The notes: generated from the letters alone by a model not told the origin. Shown: positions 34,861 to 44,090, counted from the first letter of the stretch. The stretch: 64,000 nt of DNA from Pseudomonas sp. CCC3.1 (GCF_034347405.1 NZ_CP133778.1:5090501-5154500); one strand, 5' to 3'. Translations and numbers: made by a program.

Positions 34861-35804
34861 TCGTGACCGGCCTCGCCGTAGACCGCCTTAAGAATCTCGC
34901 CAGCGCCTTGTGCCAGCAGGTCTTCGGCGACCTGCACACCCAGCGCCAGCGCCGCCGCCACACTGTGCGGGGCACGCGCCTCAGCGCTCAGCAACGTGCC
35001 ACCGCTCGGTTCGCCGACCAGGCCACGCAGCCAGATCTGCTCACCTTCAAGCACGGCATAGCAGGCAATGGGCACTTGGCAGCCGCCATTCAGGTGTTTG
35101 TTGAGCGCGCGTTCAGCGGTCACGCGCACGGCCGTGTCGGCATGATGCAACGGCGCCAGCAACGCGTGAATTTCGTTGTCAGCGCTGCGGCACTCAATGC
35201 CAACAGCGCCTTGGCCACCGGCTGGCAGGCTGTCTTCGACACTGATCGCCGAGGTAATGCGGTCTTCAAAGCCCAAGCGGATCAGGCCCGCAGCGGCGAG
35301 GATGATGGCGTCGTATTCGCCCGCGTCGAGCTTGGCCAGACGGGTGTTGACGTTGCCGCGTAAAAAACGGATTTCGAGGTCCGGCCGACGGGTCAGCAAC
35401 TGGGCCTGACGACGCAGGCTAGACGTGCCGACCACACTGCCCTGAGGCAAATCGTCGAGGCTGGCAAACATATTGGAAACGAAGGCATCGCGCGGGTCTT
35501 CGCGCTCGCAGATGCAGAACAGGCCAAGGCCTTCGGGGAAGTCCATCGGCACGTCTTTCATCGAGTGCACAGCGATGTCGGCTTCGTTTTCGAGCAAAGC
35601 GGTTTCCAGCTCTTTGACGAACAGGCCCTTGCCACCGATTTTCGACAGCGGTGAGTCCAGCAGCTTGTCGCCACGACTGACCATCGGCACCAGCGTCACC
35701 ACAAGACCTGGGTGAGCCTGCTCTAAACGGGCTTTAACGTATTCGGCCTGCCACAGAGCCAAGGCGCTTTTACGGGTAGCGATGCGGATTTCGCGAGAGG
35801 ACAT
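34857..35804 (-). CDS. hemC: Porphobilinogen deaminase
   Basis: Links four porphobilinogens into hydroxymethylbilane, using a dipyrromethane cofactor on the Cys of NGGCQVPIACY. It has 315 residues with the family motifs IATRKSALALWQAEYV, GDKLLDSPLSKIGGKGLFVKELE, DIAVHSMKDVP and TSSLRRQAQL. It is the first gene of hemCDXY, with algR upstream on the same strand across a 243-bp gap that includes a REP-type repeat. Confidence 0.98.
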   Translation of the reverse strand: MSSREIRIATRKSALALWQAEYVKARLEQAHPGLVVTLVPMVSRGDKLLDSPLSKIGGKGLFVKELETALLENEADIAVHSMKDVPMDFPEGLGLFCICEREDPRDAFVSNMFASLDDLPQGSVVGTSSLRRQAQLLTRRPDLEIRFLRGNVNTRLAKLDAGEYDAIILAAAGLIRLGFEDRITSAISVEDSLPAGGQGAVGIECRSADNEIHALLAPLHHADTAVRVTAERALNKHLNGGCQVPIACYAVLEGEQIWLRGLVGEPSGGTLLSAEARAPHSVAAALALGVQVAEDLLAQGAGEILKAVYGEAGHE

Positions 35805-35937
35805 GGATCAATCCGTACTGAAAAGATACGGCTGATAATAACAGCTCAGCCAAAACAGCTTTGACTTGTATCAGAAAGTACGTGGTCGTTTAAGCCAAGA
35901 GCCGCCATCCCTTCCTGGATGGCGAACGAATACCGCA

Positions 35938-36022
35938 TGGGAGCGGGCTTGCTCGTGATGGCATCGGCCCTGTGATTCAGGCATACCGCGCCGCCTGAAT
36001 CGCGAGCAAGCTCGCTCCCACT
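35938..36022. repeat. REP-type inverted repeat (TGGGAGCGGGCTTGCTCG family)
   Basis: TGGGAGCGGGCTTGCTCGTGA and CGCGAGCAAGCTCGCTCCCA, with an inner pair TGATTCAGGC/GCCTGAATC. It lies between algR and hemC. Confidence 0.88.
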
Positions 36023-36047
36023 CAGATGAACAGGCCGGATCGCAGCT

Positions 36048-36794
36048 TCAGAGCTGCTGCATCATTTTTCGTACACCCGCGACGTGACGCCGGCTAACAA
36101 TCAATGCATCGCCATTGAGCCCCTTGAGGAACAACTGAAAATGCCCCAACGGAGTGCGCTGCAAGCGCTCTATGCGATCACGCGCCACCAGCGCATTGCG
36201 GTGGATGCGCACAAAACGCTCACCGAATTCGTCTTCAAGGGCTTTGAGCGGCTCATCGAGCAGGACTTCGCCGCCCTCGTGACGCAAGGTCACGTATTTA
36301 TGATCAGCAATGAAGTAGATCACTTTGTCGATGGGGATCAGCTCAATGCCTTTTCGGGTTCGGGCACTGATGTGACTGCGCGGGCCACTGCCCGTTTGCG
36401 CAGCAGGCCGCGTAAGGGCCGCCAGTTGCACACGGTTAGGTCGGTGGGCGTCTTTCAAGGCCGCACTCAGGGCCTCGGCGCTGACCGGTTTGTGCACGTA
36501 GCTGACGCCGCTGTCTTGCAAGGCCTGAACGGAAAATTCGTCAGGCGCTACGCAAAACACCACCGCGGGTGGCAGTTCACGCTCACATAATTTGGCTGCT
36601 ACCTGTAACCCGTCGAGGCCCGGCATCTGGATGTCGAGAAGAACGATATCCGGTTTCAGACTTTCGATCAGGTTCAGTGCCTCTTCGCCATGAGTGGCGG
36701 CGGGCTCTAGCAACGTATAACCCCCAGCGGCGCTGAGCAAACGGCTCAAATGTTCGCGGGCCAAGGTTTCGTCATCAACGATCAGGACATTCAT
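36048..36794 (-). CDS. algR: AlgR, LytTR response regulator
   Basis: A 248-residue response regulator. The receiver domain has the acidic pair DDE, phospho-acceptor Asp in IVLLDIQMPGLDG (about residue 54) and Lys in YVHKPVS. The C-terminal LytTR DNA-binding domain (KGIELIPIDKVIYFIADHKYVTLRHEGGEVLLDEPL) is complete. It controls alginate, type IV pili and virulence genes in P. aeruginosa. Its usual partner sensor gene fimS/algZ is not beside it: the next gene is argH. Confidence 0.95.
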   Translation of the reverse strand: MNVLIVDDETLAREHLSRLLSAAGGYTLLEPAATHGEEALNLIESLKPDIVLLDIQMPGLDGLQVAAKLCERELPPAVVFCVAPDEFSVQALQDSGVSYVHKPVSAEALSAALKDAHRPNRVQLAALTRPAAQTGSGPRSHISARTRKGIELIPIDKVIYFIADHKYVTLRHEGGEVLLDEPLKALEDEFGERFVRIHRNALVARDRIERLQRTPLGHFQLFLKGLNGDALIVSRRHVAGVRKMMQQL

Positions 36795-37177
36795 ATAGCG
36801 CTGTATTCCTGCGTGAGTCTCGCACAAGGATAGCGTAGACAGGTGAAGTGACGACTGTCACGGCGATCCACGCTAAGACTAGCGCGAAGGCCAAAAAGTG
36901 CCGCAAGTGGCACAGCAAAATTCACCTGTGTCTGTTGCTCGATTTAATACCGGATACGTCCAACAAGCTACAACGACCTGCAAAGACTGATCCATACGAG
37001 CAACTGTAGACGTTTGCCAAGACGAAAGTGGCCAATCGATACATTTCGTTTCGGTATTTTGTTTATACCGCACTTCATCTAAAACCTGCCGACCTGCGTC
37101 AACGCCATGAATGGCAACCCTGTTATGATCTGCAGCAACTTTTTATGTACTCCCCTCAGCCGATTACGAGCGAATCC
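36795..37177. promoter_or_regulatory. Divergent promoter region algR/argH (383 bp)
   Basis: No gene is visible in this gap. It must hold the divergent promoters of algR and argH. In P. aeruginosa the fimS/algZ kinase gene lies between these two genes; here there is no remnant that I can see. Confidence 0.6.
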
Positions 37178-38572
37178 ATGAGCACCGACAAGACCAATCA
37201 GTCCTGGGGCGGCCGCTTCAGTGAACCCGTCGACGCCTTCGTTGCGCGCTTCACTGCCTCCGTCACTTTCGACCAGCGCCTTTATCGTCACGACATCATG
37301 GGCTCTGTGGCCCACGCCACCATGCTGGCCAAGGTCGGCGTGCTGACCGATGCCGAGCGCGACAGCATCATCGAAGGCTTGAAAACCATCCAGAGCGAAA
37401 TCGAGGCCGGCACCTTTGACTGGCGCATCGACCTGGAAGACGTGCACATGAACATCGAGGCGCGCCTGACCGACCGCATCGGCGTGACCGGTAAAAAGTT
37501 GCACACCGGCCGCAGCCGTAACGACCAGGTAGCGACCGATATTCGCCTGTGGCTGCGCGATGAAATCGACACCATCCTGGCTGAAATCACGCGCCTGCAA
37601 AAAGGCCTGCTGGAGCAAGCCGAGCGCGAGGCCGAGACCATCATGCCGGGCTTCACGCACCTGCAAACGGCTCAGCCGGTGACGTTCGGTCACCACATGC
37701 TGGCCTGGTTCGAAATGCTGAGCCGCGACTACGAGCGCCTCGTCGACTGCCGCAAGCGCACCAACCGCATGCCTCTGGGCAGCGCTGCGCTGGCCGGTAC
37801 GACCTACCCGATCGACCGCGAGCTGACCGCTCAATTGCTCGGCTTTGACGCTGTGGGTGGCAACTCGCTGGACAACGTTTCCGATCGCGATTTCGCTATC
37901 GAATTCTGCGCCGCCGCCAGCATCGCGATGATGCACTTGTCGCGTTTCTCCGAAGAGCTGGTGCTGTGGACCAGCGCTCAATTCCAGTTCATTGATCTGC
38001 CAGACCGCTTCTGCACCGGCAGCTCGATCATGCCGCAAAAGAAAAACCCCGACGTGCCCGAGCTGGTACGTGGCAAAAGTGGCCGTGTATTCGGTGCACT
38101 GATGGGCCTGTTGACCCTGATGAAAGGCCAGCCATTGGCCTACAACAAGGACAACCAGGAAGACAAAGAGCCGCTGTTCGACGCTGCCGACACCCTGCGT
38201 GATTCGCTGCGTGCCTTTGCTGACATGATCCCGGCGATCAAGCCCAAGCACGCGATCATGCGTGAAGCGGCGCTGCGCGGCTTCTCGACGGCGACCGACC
38301 TGGCCGACTACCTGGTGCGCCGCGGCCTGCCGTTCCGTGACTGCCACGAAATCGTGGGCCATGCCGTGAAGTACGGCGTGGAAACAGGCAAAGACCTGGC
38401 TGAGATGAGCCTGGAAGAACTGCGCCAGTTCAGCGATCAGATCGAAGACGACGTGTTTGCCGTGTTGACCCTGGAAGGTTCGGTCAATGCGCGCAATCAC
38501 ATTGGCGGCACTGCACCTGCGCAGGTGAAAGCGGCGGTTGTTCGCGGCAAGGCGTTGTTGGGGAGCCGTTAA
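37178..38572 (+). CDS. argH: Argininosuccinate lyase
   Basis: Last step of arginine synthesis, splitting argininosuccinate into arginine and fumarate. It has 464 residues with the fumarase-superfamily signature GSSIMPQKKNPD and the family motifs WGGRFSEPVDAFVARFTASV, TGRSRNDQVATD and GFTHLQTAQPVTFGHH. The ATG at 37178 begins the family-type MSTDKTNQSWGGRF; upstream in-frame codons are leader sequence. Confidence 0.98.
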   Translation: MSTDKTNQSWGGRFSEPVDAFVARFTASVTFDQRLYRHDIMGSVAHATMLAKVGVLTDAERDSIIEGLKTIQSEIEAGTFDWRIDLEDVHMNIEARLTDRIGVTGKKLHTGRSRNDQVATDIRLWLRDEIDTILAEITRLQKGLLEQAEREAETIMPGFTHLQTAQPVTFGHHMLAWFEMLSRDYERLVDCRKRTNRMPLGSAALAGTTYPIDRELTAQLLGFDAVGGNSLDNVSDRDFAIEFCAAASIAMMHLSRFSEELVLWTSAQFQFIDLPDRFCTGSSIMPQKKNPDVPELVRGKSGRVFGALMGLLTLMKGQPLAYNKDNQEDKEPLFDAADTLRDSLRAFADMIPAIKPKHAIMREAALRGFSTATDLADYLVRRGLPFRDCHEIVGHAVKYGVETGKDLAEMSLEELRQFSDQIEDDVFAVLTLEGSVNARNHIGGTAPAQVKAAVVRGKALLGSR

Positions 38573-38584
38573 TAGTGCGAACCG

Positions 38585-38650
38585 TGTAGGAGCGAGCTTG
38601 CTCGCAATCTTTTAAACGTTCAAAAGATCGCGAGGCAAGCTCGCTCCTAT
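38585..38650. repeat. REP pair after argH
   Basis: TGTAGGAGCGAGCTTGCTCGC...GCGAGGCAAGCTCGCTCCTA. It is the last member of the AGGAGC family in the window, 250 bases before the IS110 transposase stop. Confidence 0.9.
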
Positions 38651-38903
38651 GTATGGACTCGCCCCCACTGTCAACCCGCTTTTTCCCACTGATACCCGGC
38701 TGCATCTATGTATAAGGCCTATTTTGGGAAGCCATAATCGGCTTCTGGCCAACATTTTATGAGCTCGCGATATGCCAATTACAGTTAGGCCTCAAGGGCC
38801 GGTAGGAGCGCAGGCATAAATTCGCGACGGTCTGACCTGTGATCAATGTTCTTAAGCATGGGTTGGAGCGGTTTACACCCCGGTGGCAGAACTCTTTAGA
38901 TCC
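38651..38903. other. Non-coding sequence between REP and IS110 transposase
   Basis: The DNA holds no gene. It includes AATTACAG (38777-38784), also found just outside the 5' side of the transposase (40081-40088), and a partial REP-like stretch GGTAGGAGCGCAGG. Part of it is probably the left end of the IS, possibly including its guide (bridge) RNA. Confidence 0.45.
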
Positions 38904-40088
38904 TTAACTCATCGCTGCCTCCTGGCCGTTGCTCACTTGGCGGCGATACGTTTGGTCGTTTTGTAACAGCACCCAGATGATGCGCAAGTTTCGGTTGGCT
39001 AACCGAACGGCCGCCTCTTTGCGACCCAATTTTGATACCCAGCGTTGCAAGCGCCGGTCATCTGGATCCTCTGAATCAGTGCGTACCTGTCTCAACACCG
39101 CGTGAGCGCCCTGAATCGCCAAGCTTCGCAAGTAGGCATCGCCATGCTTGCTCATCTTGCCCAATCGGACTTTCTCGCCGCTGCTGTGCTGCTTGGGCAC
39201 CAAGCCGAAGTAAGCAGCGAACTGCCGCGCGTTGGCAAAGCGCTCAGGCTCGGTTTGTTTAGCGATCACTGCTGTAGAAATAATTGGGCCGATACCGCGT
39301 ACGGTCATCAGCCGTTTGGCTGTTTCGTCATTTTTTGCCGCTGTTTCCAGTCGACCGGTCAGTACATTGATGCGCTCGCCCAACTGACTCCATTCGCCCA
39401 GTAACTCATCTATCAATTCGCGTAACAGGTCAGGCAATGGTTGGCTGGCATCTTCCAGAATACGGGGGATAACCTGGCTGATTGCTGCTTCGCCCTGCGC
39501 CATGGCAAGACCATGCTCTAGCAACAGGCCGCGCATCTGATTACTCATTGCTGTGCGACGGCGCACGTAACCTTGCCGGACACGATGAAGAGCTTGCATG
39601 GCCAAGGCAGCAGCACTCTTGACCGGTACCGACGAGATATTGATATCTCGCCCTGCGCGCAAGATAGCCAGTGCATCGTTGCGATCGTTCTTGGGTCCGC
39701 TGCGGTGATTGGCGACATGCTGGGCTGGCAATATCCGGACAGGATTGCCTTGGGTTTTCAGCAATTGCGCCCATGCCTGAGCCCCCGGACCTGTCTCCAC
39801 CAACACGGTTACGCTTGTTGGCAACTTGCGAAGAAACGTATGGAAGGCTTCGCGCGAAGAGATACGTTCTTCATACACGGTTACGCCATAAGCATCCTCG
39901 CCGGCTACCTGGAAGACCCTCTTGGCCAGATCTACGGCAATGATGGTGCATTTCGAAACATCGGTTGGCATCGACTGATTGGTCGTCGTATTCTTTTTCA
40001 TGGTCTCGCCCTCGCTGTCGTTGGCTTCTAATAGAATGCCACCGTGGCGCACAGACGCCTCGGCTTGGGCGAGTCCATGTAATTACAG
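38777..40088 (-). mobile_element. Probable IS110-family insertion element, ends uncertain
   Basis: Bounded here by two AATTACAG octamers, which gives about 1.3 kb, a normal IS110 size. An alternative pair, CGGTGGCA (38881-38888) and TGCCACCG (40037-40044), forms an inverted repeat closer to the gene. I cannot choose between them without comparing an empty site. Confidence 0.4.
38904..40001 (-). CDS. IS110-family transposase (DEDD recombinase)
   Basis: A 365-residue transposase with an N-terminal RuvC-like DEDD domain (IIAVDLAKRVFQV, VLVETG, PKNDRNDALAI) and a C-terminal Tnp_20 domain (MTVRGIGPIISTAVIA, AAYFGLVPKQHSSGEKVRLGKMSKHGDAYLRS) containing the candidate catalytic Ser. ATG 40001 has GAGGG upstream; the reading frame is intact. 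IS110 elements leave no target duplication and use a structured bridge RNA. The element sits right after the stop codon of the first GST gene. Confidence 0.93.
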   Translation of the reverse strand: MKKNTTTNQSMPTDVSKCTIIAVDLAKRVFQVAGEDAYGVTVYEERISSREAFHTFLRKLPTSVTVLVETGPGAQAWAQLLKTQGNPVRILPAQHVANHRSGPKNDRNDALAILRAGRDINISSVPVKSAAALAMQALHRVRQGYVRRRTAMSNQMRGLLLEHGLAMAQGEAAISQVIPRILEDASQPLPDLLRELIDELLGEWSQLGERINVLTGRLETAAKNDETAKRLMTVRGIGPIISTAVIAKQTEPERFANARQFAAYFGLVPKQHSSGEKVRLGKMSKHGDAYLRSLAIQGAHAVLRQVRTDSEDPDDRRLQRWVSKLGRKEAAVRLANRNLRIIWVLLQNDQTYRRQVSNGQEAAMS

Positions 40089-40090
40089 AT

Positions 40091-40750
40091 TCAAGCGGTT
40101 TTGATTCGCTCCAGGAACAGCGGAATATCTTCCATTCGTTCTGCCGCGACTCTCTGCACATTCGGATTTTTAGCCAGCAGCTCCAGCAATGCCCGCGCTT
40201 GCGGCATGTCAGCCAGCACATCAATATCAAACAGCTTTTTCGCCACCATGGCGGCCAAATCCACGCTGTAGAGAAAGTACAGATCCGCCACCGTGAACTG
40301 CTCACCCATCACGTACGGGGCAAACGTCGCGCGCCGCGACAATGTCGCAAATCCCTTGATCATGTCCCGCTCAGCCTTGCGCTTGAGTGCCTCGGGCGTA
40401 GGGCGTCCGCCAAACATCACTTCGGCGTAACACAGCCGCGCAGGCAGTTCGATATACAGCTCGATTTCTTTGGCCATGGCGCGCACCTGGGCACGGGCGA
40501 AAGGGTCACGCGGTAACAGCGCAGGCCCGCATTGCGTCTCTTCGAGGTAGTCAAGAATCGCATCGGTTTCACTGAGAAACCCTTGCTCGGTCTCTAGCGC
40601 CGGGACTTTGCCGCGCGGGCTGACCGCGAGAATGGCCGGGTTCTGACACCCGTGAAAAGGCACAACCTCGTAAGCAATACCCTTTTCAAGTAACGCTAAC
40701 TTGACCATGTTGAAGTAGTTACTGGCCGCAAATCCATACAGTTTCAGCAT
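40091..40750 (-). CDS. Glutathione S-transferase (copy 1)
   Basis: A 219-residue GST. The N-terminal thioredoxin-fold domain (MLKLYGFAASNYFNMVKLALLEKG) has a SNY/F motif where classes often have a catalytic Ser/Cys, and the cis-Pro motif GKVPALET with ETDAILDYLEE for glutathione binding. The C-terminal domain is all-helical. It is about 55 percent identical by eye to the next gene, and both start with MLKLYGFA. An IS110 transposase lies directly after the stop. Confidence 0.92.
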   Translation of the reverse strand: MLKLYGFAASNYFNMVKLALLEKGIAYEVVPFHGCQNPAILAVSPRGKVPALETEQGFLSETDAILDYLEETQCGPALLPRDPFARAQVRAMAKEIELYIELPARLCYAEVMFGGRPTPEALKRKAERDMIKGFATLSRRATFAPYVMGEQFTVADLYFLYSVDLAAMVAKKLFDIDVLADMPQARALLELLAKNPNVQRVAAERMEDIPLFLERIKTA

Positions 40751-40901
40751 CTCGGGTCATCCTTAAATAGTTAGAGCATCAACACTATTCAGGCTAATGA
40801 CTGCGACGGGATTCGCACTAAACGACGCATTACAAAATGCATCTAAATGAGTGCATTTATGACCGCAGACCAGAGAAACGTCCTACTTTCGCACTCGAAA
40901 A

Positions 40902-40925
40902 AACGCCAGCGCAATAGCTGGCGTT
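40902..40925 (-). terminator. Terminator after GST copy 2
   Basis: AACGCCAGC-TATTGC-GCTGGCGTT followed by T residues on the minus strand, 15 bases after the stop of the GST gene at 40940. Confidence 0.8.
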
Positions 40926-40939
40926 CGTACGGCAAATTG

Positions 40940-41599
40940 CTACTTTTTACTGCTAACCCACGCCAGAAACTCCGGCATCGCGGCCTCTCTGTCCGCAGCA
41001 ATGCGCTTCACGTGCGGGTTTTGCTCAAAGTGCTCAAGGAGCGCCTTGGCCGCTGGAAACTCGGCCAACAGGTCCAGATTGAACACTTTATGACCCACCG
41101 CGCAGGCCAGATTGACGCTGTAGAGGAAGTAAATGTCCGCCACGCTCAGCGTTTCGCCAGCGACATAGGGTGAGAATTTTCCGTGGCGTGCGAGCGAAGA
41201 AATGCCTTGCAGCAATTCGGCCTTGGCTTTTTTCTTGATGGCATCGGGCACTGGCATGCCGAAGAAGGCCTCAGCGTAGCAAGCACGAGCAGGCAGCTCG
41301 ATATACAACTCTATTTCTTTAGCCAACGCCCAGACTTGCGCTCGTTCGAATGGCTCGATCGGCAGCAATTTTGGACCAGGCTGAGTCTGTTCGATGTAGT
41401 CGAGAATAACGCTGGTTTCGTTGACGAAGCCCTGCTCGACGCCCAGCACCGGCACTTTACCGCACGGGCTTACGGTAAGTGCTTCGGGGGTTTGCCCGGC
41501 AAAAAATCGCACTTCCTCAAACGGCAGGCCCTTTTCCAGCAGCGCCAGCTTGACCATGTTGTAGTAGTTACTGACCGCGAATCCATAAAGCTTGAGCAT
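40940..41599 (-). CDS. Glutathione S-transferase (copy 2)
   Basis: Paralogue of the preceding gene, the same length (219). It keeps SNYYNMVKLALLEKG, the cis-Pro segment GKVPVLGVEQGFVNETSVILDYIEQ, and the helical C-terminal KEIELYIELPARACYAE. Each copy seems to be its own transcription unit, since a terminator lies between them. Substrates unknown. Confidence 0.92.
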   Translation of the reverse strand: MLKLYGFAVSNYYNMVKLALLEKGLPFEEVRFFAGQTPEALTVSPCGKVPVLGVEQGFVNETSVILDYIEQTQPGPKLLPIEPFERAQVWALAKEIELYIELPARACYAEAFFGMPVPDAIKKKAKAELLQGISSLARHGKFSPYVAGETLSVADIYFLYSVNLACAVGHKVFNLDLLAEFPAAKALLEHFEQNPHVKRIAADREAAMPEFLAWVSSKK

Positions 41600-41725
41600 T
41601 ATCTATGCCTCCAGGCCGTGTTGGGGTTGGCAGCGGCTGTTATAGAGCTTCGCCGCTAAGCTGGCTAGCAGCATCACTTTGGTGAATACCGCTAAACTGC
41701 CGGTCTTACCTTAAGGAGCCTGCCT

Positions 41726-42010
41726 GTGAGCGAGCCAACAGATATCGACAATGACGAAGAAGAGTTCACCGAGTCCACGCTGACCCAGGCGATTGAGAAC
41801 CAGATTGAAAGCGACAACCCTCCAGCCGCCAAAGCCACGTTCAACAAGTTGACCCTGGTCGGCTACGAGCGCGAAGAGATTTTGAACTTGATGGCCCACG
41901 TGTTGGCCGTAGAAATTGACGCGATGCTCGATGAGGATCGCGCCTTTAACACCGAGTGGTACGAGACCGCGCTTCGTGCACTGCCTGAGCTGCCACCCGA
42001 GAAGTCGTAA
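41726..42010 (+). CDS. Small acidic protein, conserved unknown
   Basis: A 94-residue, strongly acidic protein (SEPTDIDNDEEEFTE at the N terminus) with one helical core (KATFNKLTLVGYEREEILNLMAHVLAVEIDAML). The GTG start has AAGGAG seven bases upstream. No family is recognised. It converges with the GGDEF-EAL gene, whose stop is eight bases away. Confidence 0.75.
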   Translation: MSEPTDIDNDEEEFTESTLTQAIENQIESDNPPAAKATFNKLTLVGYEREEILNLMAHVLAVEIDAMLDEDRAFNTEWYETALRALPELPPEKS

Positions 42011-42018
42011 CGCTAAGC

Positions 42019-43941
42019 TCAGCGACTGATCGCAGGCGCTCGCTGCCAATCCAGTTCACTGGCCGGCATCGGGCGCCCAAACCAGTAGCCCTGCCCCAGA
42101 TCGCAGTTGAGGTTAAGCAGAAACTGCGCCTGCTCAACTTGCTCGATCCCTTCGGCGTGCACCTGCAGCCCCATGCTCTGAGAAAGCGCGATGACCGCGC
42201 GAACAATCGCCACATCGTCGTTATCTTCTGGCAGCCCGGCGACAAATCCCTGATCGATTTTGAGTTTCTGCACCGGCAGGCGTTTGAGCCGCAGCAGTGA
42301 TGAGAAACCGGTTCCAAAATCATCGATGGCCAAGCGCAAACCCAGGGCTCGCAGTCGATACATCTGCTCCAGCGCACCTTGCGAGTCATCCATGACCGCG
42401 CTTTCGGTGACTTCAAGCTCCAGCAGGGCCGGGTCTAGCCCGGTGTCCGCCAGCACGGTTGAAACCAGCGTGTACAACTCCGGACGGGCAAACAAACGGC
42501 TGGAGATGTTCACGGCCACGAACGACAAATCCACACCTGCCGATTGCCACTGACACATCTGCCAACACGCTTGCTCCAACACCCAAGCGTCGATTTCGGC
42601 AATCAGCCCGGTGCGCTCGGCGATAGGAATAAACTCGCCTGGCGGCACCAGGCCTCGTAGCGGATGCTGCCAGCGCACCAAGGCTTCAACGCCAATCAGC
42701 CGGCTGGTGTTCAGGTCATGCACGGGCTGGTAATAAACCCGCAGCTCATGTTGCTCCAGCGCCCGACGCAAGTCGCTGGCCACCTCGATCCGGTTCAGGG
42801 CATGCGCCGTCAGTTCTTCGGTGTACAAGGCGTAGCCTTCACGGCCAGCACTTTTGGCCTTGAACAAGGCTGAGTCCGCGTTACGCAACAACTGTTCGGC
42901 GTTCAGGGCGTCACTGGGAAACACGCTGATACCCACACTGGCACTGATAAACAGCTGATGCTTTTCGATGTCAAAGGCGGCCTTCATGACCTCCAGCACC
43001 TGTTGCGCCAGGGCTTCTGCCTGGCGGGCGGTGGAGCAATTTTCGATCAGCACGGCAAATTCATCACCGCCCAATCGGGCCACGGTAAAACCTTTGCCAA
43101 AAACACCCTGCAAACGCCCGCCGACCCCTTTGAGCAAAAGGTCTCCGACGTTATGACCCAGGCTGTCATTAATAATTTTGAAATGATCGAGGTCGATCAT
43201 TAGCAGCGCGCAGCCTGACGTATGGCGTTGCGCCGTGACCAGTGCCTGTTCGGTGCGGTCGGTGAACAGCAGGCGATTAGGCAGATCGGTCAGCGGGTCA
43301 TGGTGCACCAGCCGTGCCAATTCACTCTGCGACTGTTTAATCGCCGATATATCCGTGAACACCGCGACGTAGTGGCTGAGTTGCCCTTTGGAATCGTTGA
43401 TCGCACGTACGGTTTGCCATTGCGGGTAAATTTCGCCGCTTTTGCGGCGGTTCCAGATCTCGCCTTGCCAGTCACCGCTGTCTTTTAATGACTTGAACAC
43501 TGCCTGATAGAACTCAGGGCCATGGTGGCCTGATTTGAACATGTTGGGACGTCGGCCCAGCACCTCTTCTACCGTATATCCGGTGATTTCAACCAGAGCG
43601 CGATTCACATGCACAATCACACCCTTGCGGTCGGTGACCAGCACCCCTTCGCGAGTGCAATCAAAGACCACCTCAGCCTGGCGCAGACGCTCTCGGTCCT
43701 GGCGTTGACGCTTCAGGCTGGCGCTCCCTCCCAAAAAGCTCAACAACCGGGCTCGGGCGACAAAAATCAGCGCGGCGCTGACAAACATCCACACGTAGCC
43801 ATTTATTAGCTGCCAGTGCGCCAGCTGTGTCGGTTCATCGAAATAGCGGCTCAATAAATGATCCGTTAGTTGCAACCAGATGACCGATACCAGCCCGTAT
43901 AACAGGGCTGCACGCAAGGCATCGCGATAAGAAACCGACAT
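42019..43941 (-). CDS. Membrane PAS-GGDEF-EAL protein
   Basis: Cyclic-di-GMP enzyme of 640 residues. Two N-terminal membrane helices flank a short loop; a PAS domain (ETDRKGVIVHVNRALVEITGY-like, about 95-210) precedes a GGDEF domain (ARLGGDEFAVLIE, about residue 291) and an EAL domain (IGVEALVRWQHP at about 417, IDDFGTGFSSL, LKIDQGFV, AEGIEQVEQ). All EAL catalytic motifs are intact, so it can hydrolyse c-di-GMP. The RxxD inhibition site before GGDEF is absent. It is divergent from desA, as PA0285 is in P. aeruginosa. Confidence 0.93.
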   Translation of the reverse strand: MSVSYRDALRAALLYGLVSVIWLQLTDHLLSRYFDEPTQLAHWQLINGYVWMFVSAALIFVARARLLSFLGGSASLKRQRQDRERLRQAEVVFDCTREGVLVTDRKGVIVHVNRALVEITGYTVEEVLGRRPNMFKSGHHGPEFYQAVFKSLKDSGDWQGEIWNRRKSGEIYPQWQTVRAINDSKGQLSHYVAVFTDISAIKQSQSELARLVHHDPLTDLPNRLLFTDRTEQALVTAQRHTSGCALLMIDLDHFKIINDSLGHNVGDLLLKGVGGRLQGVFGKGFTVARLGGDEFAVLIENCSTARQAEALAQQVLEVMKAAFDIEKHQLFISASVGISVFPSDALNAEQLLRNADSALFKAKSAGREGYALYTEELTAHALNRIEVASDLRRALEQHELRVYYQPVHDLNTSRLIGVEALVRWQHPLRGLVPPGEFIPIAERTGLIAEIDAWVLEQACWQMCQWQSAGVDLSFVAVNISSRLFARPELYTLVSTVLADTGLDPALLELEVTESAVMDDSQGALEQMYRLRALGLRLAIDDFGTGFSSLLRLKRLPVQKLKIDQGFVAGLPEDNDDVAIVRAVIALSQSMGLQVHAEGIEQVEQAQFLLNLNCDLGQGYWFGRPMPASELDWQRAPAISR

Positions 43942-44090
43942 AAGAAAGTTATAACGCCTACAAAAAAAGGGGAATTATAGTGTAAGAAACATCCAGGCAC
44001 TCTTATCTGAAAGGGCGACTGGTTTTATCTGGCTGCATGGTGATAATGCGTGTTGCAGTTTTTTTCATCTTCCCGAGGGCCAAACAGCCT

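Noticed and set aside
37079..38500. 473-codon minus-strand frame opposite argH
   Set aside because: Mirror frame of argH without supporting signals.
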